DNA of 64,000 bases, taken from Petropleomorpha daqingensis. GTDB taxonomy: Bacteria > Actinomycetota > Actinomycetes > Mycobacteriales > Geodermatophilaceae. Shown in pieces: positions 8,205-16,636 of this stretch. A program made the translations under genes and the position numbers. The first letter of the stretch is position 1. Each line of letters starts with the position of its first letter. Below the pieces are notes generated by a model. That model was not told where the DNA came from. It was given only the letters and a program-made list of their open reading frames with translations, and did not search any database. Where the stretch lies: the NCBI RefSeq assembly GCF_013408985.1, contig NZ_JACBZT010000001.1:3224001-3288000 (forward strand), given 5' to 3'.

Positions 8205-9154
8205 CCGCCGACCGACCCGGTGGGGGACGGTGGTCGGTCGGGCTGGACATCGGAGGCACCAAGGTGCTCGGCGTCCTCCTGGACGGCGCCGCGGCGGTGC
8301 GGGCCACGGCGCGGGGAGCCACCCGCCCGGGCGCGGCCGGTGTCGTGGCCGCGGCCGCCGAGGTGGTCGAGCGGCTGTGCGCCGGCGCCGGCCTCGCGCC
8401 CGCCGACCTGGCCGGCGTCGGGGCGGGCGTGCCCGGGCTGGTCGACCCGGCCACCGGCCGGCTCAGCCACGCCGTGAACCTCGGCATCGCCGAGGAGGTC
8501 GAGCCCGCGCCGATGCTCGCCGAGCGCCTGGGCGGGGTGCCCGTCGTCGTCGAGAACGACCTGAACGTCGCGGCCGTCGGTGCGGCGCGCGAGCTCGGGT
8601 TGTCCGGCGACCTGGCCTTCCTCGCGCTGGGCACCGGCGTCGCGGCCGGCCTGCTGCTCGGCGGCGAACTGCGCCGTGGCGCCCGCGGGGCGGCCGGCGA
8701 GATCGGGCACATCCCGGTCGACCACGCCGGGCCGGTGTGCCCGTGCGGCCAGCGCGGCTGCCTCGAGCTCTACGCCTCCGGGGCGGCGATCGACGCCGCC
8801 TGGCCCAACCGGAACGGCCGGCCGACGGCGGTGGACCTGTTCGCCGCGGCGGAGAACGGCGACCCCACGGCAGTGGCGGTGCGCGACCGGTTCGCCGACG
8901 CGGTCGCCGCGGCGGTGCGGCTGCTGGTGCTCACCTGCGACGTCGAGCACGTCGTCCTCGGCGGCGGGGTGGCCGAGGTGGGGGAGCCGCTGGTGGACGC
9001 CGTCGCGCGGTCGGTGCGGCGGCAGGCCTCGGGGTCGGCGTTCCTGCGCAGCCTGGCCCTGGCCGACCGCCTGCAGGTCGTCCCGCGGGAGGTGCCGGTC
9101 GCCCCGATCGGTGCCGCGCTGCTGGTCCGCGGGCTGCTGCCCACGGGAGGCTGA
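8201..9154 (+). CDS. nagK: ROK-family sugar kinase, probable N-acetylglucosamine kinase
   Basis: A 317-residue ROK kinase without the HTH of its paralogue at 3722. It has the phosphate-binding LDIGGTK (residues 15-21), the catalytic Asp region VVENDLNVAAVG, the sugar-binding GEIGHIPVDH, and the zinc motif CPCGQRGC (about 180-187). The expected reaction is ATP-dependent 6-phosphorylation of GlcNAc after uptake by the upstream ABC system. Substrate assignment rests on the neighbouring nagB and nagA; glucose or ManNAc kinase activity cannot be excluded. Its ATG overlaps the permease stop. Confidence 0.78.
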   Translation: MTADRPGGGRWSVGLDIGGTKVLGVLLDGAAAVRATARGATRPGAAGVVAAAAEVVERLCAGAGLAPADLAGVGAGVPGLVDPATGRLSHAVNLGIAEEVEPAPMLAERLGGVPVVVENDLNVAAVGAARELGLSGDLAFLALGTGVAAGLLLGGELRRGARGAAGEIGHIPVDHAGPVCPCGQRGCLELYASGAAIDAAWPNRNGRPTAVDLFAAAENGDPTAVAVRDRFADAVAAAVRLLVLTCDVEHVVLGGGVAEVGEPLVDAVARSVRRQASGSAFLRSLALADRLQVVPREVPVAPIGAALLVRGLLPTGG

Positions 9155-9158
9155 GCGC

Positions 9159-9941
9159 GTGGAGGTCGTGCTGCTCCCGGACGCCGCGGCGGTCGGGCGG
9201 CTGGCGGCGGCGCGCGTGGCCGCCGTCGTCCGGCGCCGCCCGAGCGCGGTGCTCGGGCTGGCCACCGGGTCCTCGCCGGAAGGGATCTACGCCGAGCTGG
9301 CCCGGCTGGTGGCCGCCGGCGAGCTCGACCTCTCCGGCGTCCGCTGCTTCGCCCTCGACGAGTACGTGGGGCTCCCGGCCCAGCACCCGCAGAGCTACGC
9401 CTCGGTGCTGCGCCGCAGCGTCGTCGAGCCGCTGCGCCTCGACCCCGCGCAGGTGCGCGTGCCCGACGGGTGCGCCGCCGATCTGGAGGCGGCCGCGGCG
9501 GAGTACGAGCGCGCGATCGCCGCGGCCGGCGGCGTCGACCTCCAGATCCTCGGGATCGGCGCGAACGGCCACGTCGGGTTCAACGAGCCGACGTCGTCCT
9601 TCGCCTCGCGGACCCGGATCAAGACCCTCGCGCCGCGCACCCGGGCGGACAACGCCCGCTTCTTCGCCGGCCCCGACGAGGTGCCGACGCACTGCCTGAC
9701 CCAGGGTCTGGGCACCATCCTCGACGCGCGGGAACTGGTGCTCGTCGCCCAGGGCGAGGCGAAGGCCGACGCCGTCGCGGCAGCCGTGGAGGGGCCGCTG
9801 TCGAGCATGTGCCCGGCCTCGGCGCTGCAGCTGCACCCGCGGGCGAGCGTGCTGGTCGACGAGGCGGCCGGCGTGCGGCTGCGGCTGGCCGACTACTACC
9901 GGCACACCTACGCGCTCAAGCCGGAGTGGCAGCGACCCTGA
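9159..9941 (+). CDS. nagB: Glucosamine-6-phosphate deaminase
   Basis: A 260-residue NagB: LGLATGSSPEGIYAEL binds the phosphate, CFALDEYVGL (about 63-73) carries the catalytic Asp, and GIGANGHVGFNEP (about 133-145) is the family signature with the catalytic His. It converts GlcN-6-P to fructose-6-P and ammonia. GTG 9159 follows the kinase stop by 4 nt, with GGGAGG at 9145-9150. The last 26 bp overlap the 3' end of convergent nagA. Confidence 0.92.
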   Translation: MEVVLLPDAAAVGRLAAARVAAVVRRRPSAVLGLATGSSPEGIYAELARLVAAGELDLSGVRCFALDEYVGLPAQHPQSYASVLRRSVVEPLRLDPAQVRVPDGCAADLEAAAAEYERAIAAAGGVDLQILGIGANGHVGFNEPTSSFASRTRIKTLAPRTRADNARFFAGPDEVPTHCLTQGLGTILDARELVLVAQGEAKADAVAAAVEGPLSSMCPASALQLHPRASVLVDEAAGVRLRLADYYRHTYALKPEWQRP

Positions 9942-11046
9942 CGCCCGCGGCCCACACCGCGCGGACAGTCCAGTCGTCGTCCAGGACGACGACGTCCGCG
10001 GCGTAGCCCGGGGCGAGCCGGCCCAGCCGGTCGCCGAGGCCGAGCGCACGGGCGGGAGTTGCGGTCACCGCGGTGACAGCGGCGACCGGGTCGACCCCCT
10101 GACGCAGTGCGTTGCGCAGCGCCCGGTCGAGGGTGAGCGTGGAGCCGGCCAGCGTCGTCGTCCCGGCGAGGACGGCGACCCCGTCGTGCACGGTGATCTC
10201 CTGCCCGCCCAGCCGGTAGCCGCCGTCCGGACCGCCGGCGGCCGCCATCGCGTCGCTGACCAGGGCGACCCGGCCGGGCGCGCCGTCCATCAGCAGCCCG
10301 GCGACCACCGGGTGGACGTGCGCGCCGTCGAGGATCAGCTCGATCGTCACCCACTCGTCGCGCACGGCGGCCCCCACCGGGCCGGGCTCGCGGTGCCCGA
10401 GCCCGGGCATCGCGTTGAACGCGTGGGTGAGCACGCGCGCGCCGGCGTCGAAGGCGGCGGCCGTCGTGGTCAGGTCCGCCTCGGTGTGCCCGACGGCGAC
10501 CGTGACGCCCGCGCCGGCGAGCCGCCGGACGGCGTCGAGGCCACCGGGCAGCTCGGGGGCCAGGGTGACCATGCGCGGGGCACCGGCGGCGAGCAGGCGG
10601 TCGACGTCTCCGGGGGATGGGGCGCGCAGGTGGCGCGGGTCGTGCGCGCCGCAGCGGGCGGCCGCGAGGAACGGGCCCTCCAGGTGCGCGCCCAGGACCA
10701 GCGGGTCGTCGAGCTCCGCGATCGCGGCGAGCGCGCTCTCCAGCCGCTCGACCGGCGCCGCGACCAGGCTGACCAGCGAGCGGGTGGTGCCGTGCGCGCG
10801 GTGCACGGCGAGCCCCGCCCGGATCGCGGACGGGCCGTCGTCGAAGGCGTGCCCGCCGCCGCCGTGCACGTGCAGGTCGACGAACCCCGGGGTCAGCCAC
10901 GCGCCGGCGAGGTCGACGGTCTCGTCGGCGGACGGCGGCTCGCCGGTGCCGGTCGCGGCGATCGTGGCGCCGTCGAGCAGCACCCAGCGGCCGTCGGCGC
11001 GCCCGTCCGCGTCGAGCGCGCGGCCGCCGGTCAGCAGGGTGCTCAT
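9916..11046 (-). CDS. nagA: N-acetylglucosamine-6-phosphate deacetylase
   Basis: A 376-residue amidohydrolase with the expected metal and catalytic residues: the DLHVHGGGGHAFDD opening, GAHLEGPF (metal Glu), VAVGHTEAD (His), THAFNAMPGLGHREPG (His), LDGAHVHP and the catalytic Asp in VSDAMAAAG. It hydrolyses GlcNAc-6-P to GlcN-6-P and acetate, feeding NagB. ATG at 11044-11046 overlaps the stop of nagZ by 4 bp, so nagZ-nagA form a coupled pair opposite the importer-kinase-nagB operon. The 3' end overlaps nagB tail-to-tail. Confidence 0.92.
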   Translation of the reverse strand: MSTLLTGGRALDADGRADGRWVLLDGATIAATGTGEPPSADETVDLAGAWLTPGFVDLHVHGGGGHAFDDGPSAIRAGLAVHRAHGTTRSLVSLVAAPVERLESALAAIAELDDPLVLGAHLEGPFLAAARCGAHDPRHLRAPSPGDVDRLLAAGAPRMVTLAPELPGGLDAVRRLAGAGVTVAVGHTEADLTTTAAAFDAGARVLTHAFNAMPGLGHREPGPVGAAVRDEWVTIELILDGAHVHPVVAGLLMDGAPGRVALVSDAMAAAGGPDGGYRLGGQEITVHDGVAVLAGTTTLAGSTLTLDRALRNALRQGVDPVAAVTAVTATPARALGLGDRLGRLAPGYAADVVVLDDDWTVRAVWAAGVRVAATPA

Positions 11047-12494
11047 GCGGTGAGCGCCTCGGCCGCGGCCTCCGTGCAGACCCGCGCCGCGCCGTGCGTG
11101 GCCAGCGCCGGTCCGGGGACGAGCGCCAGGTCGTCGGGCATGCCCACGGCGACGGTCACCGCGTCGGGCCGCAGCGCGGTCAGTCGCCGCAGCCACGCGG
11201 CCTGCTCGGGCCGGCGGTAGGCGTCGCGGACGGCGACCACCAGCGGGCGCCCCTCGGCCCGGGCCAGCACCTCCTCGACCGCCGTGCCGGCGTCGGCGGT
11301 CACGCGCTCGGCCAGCAGCCCCCGGCGGGCGAGCGGGTCGGCCAGGCTCCACCGTGCCGCGCCCACCGCCATGTTCGCGTCCGCCCGCAGCTCGACGACG
11401 ACGGCCGGGGCCTCGAGCGGGGCGACGCTCCGAACCACCAGGGCCCGGCGTGCGGCGACCAGACCGACGTCCCGGTCGCCCTCCGGCGCGGCGGGGACGG
11501 CGGTGAGCCGCTCGCGCAGCGCGGCCACCCGGCCGGCGGCCTCGTGCAGCCGCGCCTCGGGGAGCCGCCCGTCGCGGACGTGCTCGGCCACCGCCCGCCG
11601 GATCGCCGCGCAGTGCTCCTCGCCGTCCTCGGCCCCGAGCAGCAGCAGATCGGCGCCGGCGGCCAGGGACAGCGCCGCGGCCAGGGGGATGCCGTGCGCC
11701 GCCCGCACGCCCGCCATGTCGAGCGCGTCGGTGACGACGACGCCGTCGAAGCCGAGCTCGCCGCGCAGCACGTCGACCAGCAGCCGCCGGCTGAGCGTCG
11801 CCGGCCGGTCGTCGACGGCGGGGAAGACGACGTGCGAGGTCATGACCAGCGCCACCCCGGCCTCGACGGCGGCGGCGAAGGGCGGCAGGTCGCGGCGGCG
11901 GAACGTCGCCTCGTCGACGTCGACCACCGGCAGGCCCAGGTGCGAGTCGACGGTGGTCGCGCCGTGGCCGGGGAAGTGCTTGGCGGTCGCGGCCGCCCCG
12001 GCTGCCTGCAGGCCGCGGACGGTCGCTGCCCCGTGCCGGGCGACCAGGCCGGGATCGGCGCCGAACGAGCGGACCCCGATCACCGGGTTGCGGGGGTCGC
12101 TGTTCACGTCCACCGACGGCGCGAGGTCGACGGTCACCCCCGCCCGGCGCAGGTCGGCGCCGATCGCCGTCGCCACGGCGGTGGTGAGCTCCTCGTCGTC
12201 CACGATCCCGAGCGCGAGGTTGCCGGGGTAGCTGCTGCCGACCCGGTACTCGAGCCGGGTGACGTCGCCGCCCTCCTCGTCGAGGGCCACCAGCGCGTCG
12301 GCTGCGGCGGCCCGCACCGACGCGCTGATCCCGGCGACGGCGTCGGCCGCACCGCCCTCCGGCGGCAGATTGGCGCCGTACAGGCAGACCCCGGCCAGGC
12401 CTTCTCCCAGAGCGCGGACGGTCCATTCCGGGAGAGCGCGGCCGGCGAATCCGGGCAGCAGGCAGGAATTGACCAGCCGGTCGAGTTCGGACAT
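11043..12494 (-). CDS. nagZ: Glycoside hydrolase family 3, NagZ-like beta-N-acetylglucosaminidase
   Basis: A 483-residue GH3 enzyme. It shows LDEEGGDVTRLE, the NagZ-type loop KHFPGHGATTVDSH and the nucleophile Asp in VVTDALDMAGV. A C-terminal region of about 130 residues follows the barrel. There is no signal peptide, so it should act in the cytosol, releasing GlcNAc from chito-oligosaccharides or muropeptides. The start used here is ATG 12494 (MSELDRLVNSCLLPGF); an in-frame ATG at 12518 adds eight residues and neither has ideal RBS spacing. It is the upstream gene of the coupled nagZ-nagA pair. Confidence 0.85.
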   Translation of the reverse strand: MSELDRLVNSCLLPGFAGRALPEWTVRALGEGLAGVCLYGANLPPEGGAADAVAGISASVRAAAADALVALDEEGGDVTRLEYRVGSSYPGNLALGIVDDEELTTAVATAIGADLRRAGVTVDLAPSVDVNSDPRNPVIGVRSFGADPGLVARHGAATVRGLQAAGAAATAKHFPGHGATTVDSHLGLPVVDVDEATFRRRDLPPFAAAVEAGVALVMTSHVVFPAVDDRPATLSRRLLVDVLRGELGFDGVVVTDALDMAGVRAAHGIPLAAALSLAAGADLLLLGAEDGEEHCAAIRRAVAEHVRDGRLPEARLHEAAGRVAALRERLTAVPAAPEGDRDVGLVAARRALVVRSVAPLEAPAVVVELRADANMAVGAARWSLADPLARRGLLAERVTADAGTAVEEVLARAEGRPLVVAVRDAYRRPEQAAWLRRLTALRPDAVTVAVGMPDDLALVPGPALATHGAARVCTEAAAEALTA

Positions 12495-12682
12495 GTCCTC
12501 CGCTTTCCGCGCGCGCATTTCTCCGGGCCCGGCGTGATCCTCGCATGAATGCGACCGGCGACGGGGGAATTGCCCGGCGGAAATGGCCGGACCCGGTGAA
12601 CCTCACCCCCTCGGGACGAGGACCGGCGGCCGCTCGGCGAGGAGCCTCGTCTCCCATCAGCGACCGTCAGGAGGACTGCACC

Positions 12683-13147
12683 ATGGCCGACGTCCGACGC
12701 GACGAGGCGGCCGCCCCGCCCCGCAGCGAGACAGCCCGTTCCGCCTACCCCACGTACGCCGAGGACGACTTCTCCGGATGGGCCTGGTTCACCGGGGGGC
12801 TGATGGGCCTGGTGGGGGTCTTCCAGGTCATCTTCGGCATCACCGCGCTGGCCCACGCCGCCACCTACTCCGTGCCCAGCAGCGGTCTCGTGATCGACGC
12901 GAGCTACACGACCTGGGGGTGGGTGCACCTGCTCCTCGGCCTCGCGTTCCTGGCCGCCGGTGGCGGACTGGCGTTCGGGCAGACGTGGGCCCGGATCGTC
13001 GGCGTCGCCCTGGCCGTGCTCAGCGGGCTCGTGATGTTCACGTTCCTGCCGGCCGCTCCGGTCGCCGCGGCCCTGATCATCGCCATCGACGTGCTCCTGA
13101 TCTGGGCGATCGTGGTGCACGGCGGGGAGGGCCGGCAGGGCCGCTGA
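12683..13147 (+). CDS. DUF7144-type four-helix membrane protein
   Basis: A 154-residue integral membrane protein with a polar N-terminus (about 1-35) and four hydrophobic helices. It carries the signature SYTTWGWVHLLLGL after the first loop and ends in IDVLLIWAIVVHGGE. A paralogue with the same architecture and motif lies at 43033-43569 in this window. The AGGAGGA RBS at 12669-12674 sets the ATG at 12683. Function is unknown; the family is widespread in actinobacteria. Confidence 0.8.
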   Translation: MADVRRDEAAAPPRSETARSAYPTYAEDDFSGWAWFTGGLMGLVGVFQVIFGITALAHAATYSVPSSGLVIDASYTTWGWVHLLLGLAFLAAGGGLAFGQTWARIVGVALAVLSGLVMFTFLPAAPVAAALIIAIDVLLIWAIVVHGGEGRQGR

Positions 13148-13151
13148 ACCG

Positions 13152-14168
13152 TCAGGCCGCGGTGGTGTCCGGTTCGGGGAACAGCCGGCGCAGCACGTCG
13201 GACAGCGTGATGACGCCGAGCACCGCGCCGCCGTCGGAGACGACGGCCAGGTGGTTGCGGGTCTCCCGCATCGCCTTGAGCGCGGCGTGCACGGTGGTGT
13301 CGCCGTCGAGGGAGAACACCGGCCGGGCGAAGCCGGCCGCCGGCACGTCGTCGGCCGCGGTGAGCGTGTCGCGCACGTGCACCACCCCGGTCAGCCGCGC
13401 CCGCGTCCCGAGCAGGATCCGCAGGTGGCCGGTGCGGCGGGTCACCTCGCGGACGGCGCCGACGGCCGCGTCGTCCGGAACCGCGGCCAGCCGGGCCCCC
13501 GGGGAGACGAGCTCGCGGACGGTCATCCGCTCCAGCGCGAGCGCACCGGAGATCTGCGCCGAGAAGCCGGCGTCGAGCGCGCCGACGTTCGCCGAGTGCT
13601 CGACCAGGTGGCGCAGCGCGTCCGGGCTGTGCCCGACGGCCACCTCGTCGACCGGTTCCACCCCGGCCCGCCGGACGAGGGCGTTCGCGGCCGCGTTCAG
13701 CGCGCGCAGCAGCGGCCGGAACAGCGCCATGAACACCCGCATCGGCAGCGCGAGCAGCGTGGCCGAGCGTTCCGGGTGGGCGATCGCCCACGACTTCGGG
13801 GCCATCTCCCCGACGACCAGGTGCACGAAGGTCACGAGCAGCAGCGCGAGGAGGAACCCGGCGACGTCGGCGGCGACCAGGGGCAGACCCCACGTCTCGA
13901 ACAGCGGGGTCAGCCAGTGGTGCACGGCGGGCTTGCTGATCGCGCCGAGCGCCAGCGTGGCCGCGGTGATGCCCAGCTGCGAGCCGGCGAGCAGGAGGGT
14001 CAGCTCCGAGGAGTTGCGCAGGGCGGCGCGGGCCGCGCGGCTCCCGGGCGCGGCCTCCTCGAGCCGGTGCCGCTTGGCGGCGAGCGCGGCGAACTCCACC
14101 GCGACGAAGAAGGCGCTCAGCGCGACGATCACGACGGTGAGGGCCGCGACGACCCAGGGGTTGCTCAT
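13152..14168 (-). CDS. CNNM/CBS-domain membrane protein (hemolysin-C-like, TlyC/CorC family)
   Basis: A 338-residue protein. An N-terminal DUF21/CNNM transmembrane domain (about 1-190; opening VVAALTVVIVALSAFFVAVEFAALAAKR) is followed by a CBS pair (about 200-330; MTVRELVSPGARLAAVP and GVITLSDVLRRLFPEPD). The family is linked to Mg2+/Co2+ efflux or envelope homeostasis, and the hemolysin name is historical. There is no C-terminal CorC_HlyC domain, unlike its upstream partner. The genes overlap by 4 bp and probably form a heteromeric pair. Confidence 0.85.
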   Translation of the reverse strand: MSNPWVVAALTVVIVALSAFFVAVEFAALAAKRHRLEEAAPGSRAARAALRNSSELTLLLAGSQLGITAATLALGAISKPAVHHWLTPLFETWGLPLVAADVAGFLLALLLVTFVHLVVGEMAPKSWAIAHPERSATLLALPMRVFMALFRPLLRALNAAANALVRRAGVEPVDEVAVGHSPDALRHLVEHSANVGALDAGFSAQISGALALERMTVRELVSPGARLAAVPDDAAVGAVREVTRRTGHLRILLGTRARLTGVVHVRDTLTAADDVPAAGFARPVFSLDGDTTVHAALKAMRETRNHLAVVSDGGAVLGVITLSDVLRRLFPEPDTTAA

Positions 14169-15517
14169 CGGGGCAGCTCCAGGCGGACGCGCGAGGGCAC
14201 GTGCCGGTCGACGGCGAGCACCTCGACGTGCAGCACCCGCGACGCCGGCGCGTCGGCGTGCACCAGGTCGCCCGGGTCGGGCGGCAGCTCCACGGTCAGC
14301 GTCGCACCCGGCTCGGGCAGCGTGCCGGCCACGGCGATGACGAGGCCGGCCATCGTCTCGTAGTGCCCGCGCGGCAGGTCGACGGCGAGGGCGCGCTCGA
14401 CCTCGTCGACGTGCACGTCACCGGCCATCTCCCACACGCCGTCGTCCTGGACCGGCACGTACCCGGGGTCGACGTCGGTGTCGTGCTCGTCGGTGATCTC
14501 GCCGACCAGCTCCTCGGCGAGGTCCTCGAGGGTGAGGATCCCGGCGAACCCGCCGTACTCGTCGATCACGCAGGCCAGCTGGTTGCCGGTGTCGGTGAGC
14601 TGGCGGAGGGCATCGGGCAGCGGGGTGAACGTCGAGACCACCAGGCACTCGCGGGCGATCGCGGTCACCGGGGCGGTGGTCGGCTCGGCGGTGGTCAGCA
14701 GGTCGGCCAGGTGCACCACGCCGGTGACGTCGCCGGTCGCGGTGTCGAGCACCGGGTAGCGGGAGTGCCCGGAGGCCATGAGCTCCCGCAGCCGGCCGAT
14801 CGTCTCGGTGCCGCCGACGGTGTCCACCCGTGGCCTCGGGATCATCGCGTGCTCGACGTCGCGGTCGGGGAAGTCGAGGATCCGGTCGACCAGCATCGAC
14901 AGCTCCGCCGGCAGGTCGCCGGACTCCCGGGACTCCTCGACGATGTGCTCCAGGTCACGGGCGGTGGCGGCGTGCTCGACGTCGTGCACCGGCTCGATCT
15001 TCAGCACGCGCAGCAGCAGGTTCGAGGCCTGGTCGAACACCCGGATCAGCCAGCCGAACACGGTCAGGTAGACGGTGGTGGACGCGCTCAGCCAGCGGGC
15101 CACCGGCTCGGCGCGGGCGATGGCGAGGTTCTTCGGGAACAGCTCGCCGAAGAGCATCTGGACGACGGTGGAGAACAGCAGCGCGAGCACCGCACCGATG
15201 CCGACGCTGACCGCGACCGGGATGCCGACACCACCGAGCAGAGCGCCCAGGGACTCGCCGATGAGCGGCTCGGCGACGTAGCCCACGAGCAGCCCGGTCA
15301 CGGTGATGCCCAACTGGGCGCCGGAGAGCATGAACGACGTCCGGCGGGTGACGGAAAGCGCGCGGCGGGCGGCGGCGTCGCCGGTCTCCGCCCGCGCGGC
15401 CAGGCCGGCCCGGTCGACCGCCATGAAGGCGAACTCCTGGGCCACGAAGTAGCCGGTGAGGACGGTGATCCCCAGGACCACGGCCACCCCGAGCAGCAGC
15501 GAGAGCACTTCTGTCAC
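14165..15517 (-). CDS. CNNM/CBS membrane protein with C-terminal CorC_HlyC domain
   Basis: A 450-residue protein: a DUF21 membrane domain (about 1-200, opening LSLLLGVAVVLGITVLTGYFV), two CBS motifs (IPRPRVDTV and FAGILTLEDLAEELVGEI) and a C-terminal CorC_HlyC transporter-associated domain (about 355-440, MAGDVHVDEVERALAVDLP). The family is implicated in divalent cation extrusion. The start is GTG at 15515-15517. It is the first gene of the pair; the second starts inside its stop. Confidence 0.87.
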   Translation of the reverse strand: MTEVLSLLLGVAVVLGITVLTGYFVAQEFAFMAVDRAGLAARAETGDAAARRALSVTRRTSFMLSGAQLGITVTGLLVGYVAEPLIGESLGALLGGVGIPVAVSVGIGAVLALLFSTVVQMLFGELFPKNLAIARAEPVARWLSASTTVYLTVFGWLIRVFDQASNLLLRVLKIEPVHDVEHAATARDLEHIVEESRESGDLPAELSMLVDRILDFPDRDVEHAMIPRPRVDTVGGTETIGRLRELMASGHSRYPVLDTATGDVTGVVHLADLLTTAEPTTAPVTAIARECLVVSTFTPLPDALRQLTDTGNQLACVIDEYGGFAGILTLEDLAEELVGEITDEHDTDVDPGYVPVQDDGVWEMAGDVHVDEVERALAVDLPRGHYETMAGLVIAVAGTLPEPGATLTVELPPDPGDLVHADAPASRVLHVEVLAVDRHVPSRVRLELPR

Positions 15518-15645
15518 CGGCCCCGCGCCCCGTTCGCTGAGTGGGGATGCGTGGCCTGGGGACTGTGGTCGGGACTCATGGCTCTTTCGACGAAGGGCAG
15601 CGGCAGGTGGTCAACGGGCGAGCGTGCGGCGACGTTCCGGAAACG

Positions 15646-15684
15646 GGGAAGGCCCTGGTCAGCCACGCTGACCAGGGCCTTCCC
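15646..15684 (-). terminator. 18-bp perfect hairpin downstream of tRNA-His
   Basis: Arms 15646-15663 and 15667-15684 are perfect complements with a 3-nt loop (CAC). The hairpin begins 7 nt past the 3' end of the tRNA on the minus strand and is followed there by a short TTT run. It is a strong terminator candidate. Confidence 0.8.
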
Positions 15685-15690
15685 GGTGAG

Positions 15691-15764
15691 GGTGAGTGAC
15701 GGGACTTGAACCCGCGACACCCAGGACCACAACCTGGTGCTCTACCAACTGAGCTACACCCACC
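15691..15764 (-). tRNA. tRNA-His (anticodon GTG)
   Basis: On the minus strand the cloverleaf is complete. The acceptor is GTGGGTG/CACTCAC with one G-U pair, and the D arm is GCTCAGTTGGTAGAGC. The anticodon stem is CCAGG/CCTGG around TTGTGGT (anticodon GTG), and the T arm is GCGGG-TTCAAGT-CCCGT. The base before position 1 is G and the discriminator is C, the G-1:C73 identity pair of tRNA-His, here genome-encoded. The 3' CCA is not encoded. Confidence 0.95.
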
Positions 15765-15821
15765 ACGGACCCGTGCGGCCGGCGGCCGGAAGGGGAACCG
15801 GAGCAAGGATACCGGAGGGGG

Positions 15822-16493
15822 TCAGCCTTCCGACGCGGCCCGGGCGGCGCCGCCCCCGGCGTCGCCGGAGGCCAGCAGTTCGGCGTAGGAGGCGACCACT
15901 CCACCGGCGGCCGCCTGCGCCTCGTCGCTGCTCGGACCGGGGGGCGCCACGAACAGCGTCTTGCGGTAGTAGGCCAGCTCGCGCACCGACTCGATGATGT
16001 CGGCCAGCGCTCGGTGGGCGAGGCCCTTGGGCGGCTGGGCGAAGTACACCCGCGGGAACCAGCGCCGGGCCAGCTCCTTGAGCGAGGAGACGTCGACCAT
16101 CCGGTAGTGCAGGTGGTCGTCGAGCTCGGGCATGTCCCGGGCGAGGAAACCGCGGTCGGTGCCGATCGAGTTGCCGCACAGCGGCGCGCTGCGCCGCTCG
16201 GGGACGAACCGCTTGATGTAGGCCAGCAGCTGCTGCTCGGCCTCGGCCAGGGTGAGCGTCGAGGCGCGCACGGCGTCGGTCAGCCCGGACTTGGCGTGCA
16301 TCTCGGCGACGACCTCGGTCATCCCGTCGAGGACGTCGTCCGGCGCGTTGATCACGAGGTCGAGGCCGGGGTCCAGCGCGTTGAGCTCGGAGTCGGTGAC
16401 GAGGACGGCGACCTCGACGAGCCTGTCCTTGACCAGGTCCAGGCCCGTCATCTCGCAGTCGATCCAGACCAGGTGTCCCGCGCTCTCCGCCAC
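15822..16493 (-). CDS. orn: Oligoribonuclease (DEDDh 3'-5' exonuclease)
   Basis: A 223-residue enzyme that degrades 2-5-nt RNAs and pGpG. All DEDDh residues are visible: [12 protein letters not shown] near the start, [19 protein letters not shown] in the middle and [14 protein letters not shown]. The frame is open to 16634, but that extension is low-complexity and Arg/Gly-rich; GTG 16491-16493 ([12 protein letters not shown]) gives the usual family length with a short C-terminal tail. As a pGpG hydrolase it would act downstream of c-di-GMP phosphodiesterases such as the EAL protein at 58755. Confidence 0.92.
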   Translation of the reverse strand: MAESAGHLVWIDCEMTGLDLVKDRLVEVAVLVTDSELNALDPGLDLVINAPDDVLDGMTEVVAEMHAKSGLTDAVRASTLTLAEAEQQLLAYIKRFVPERRSAPLCGNSIGTDRGFLARDMPELDDHLHYRMVDVSSLKELARRWFPRVYFAQPPKGLAHRALADIIESVRELAYYRKTLFVAPPGPSSDEAQAAAGGVVASYAELLASGDAGGGAARAASEG

Positions 16494-16636
16494 GGGGAGC
16501 GAGATTACGCACCGTCCGTCCCGCGCGTCCCGCCGACGCGCACCCGGCGCACCCCCACCGATCGGGAGCCCGGATCCCGGCTCGTCCGCCGTTACGGTGC
16601 GGGCTCCTCGCCGTCCTGACACCTGGGAGAACACCC

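Noticed and set aside
15822-16634. Longer oligoribonuclease starting at 16634
   Set aside because: The extra 47 residues are low-complexity and overlap the likely promoter region of the divergent membrane gene; the family is about 200 residues.
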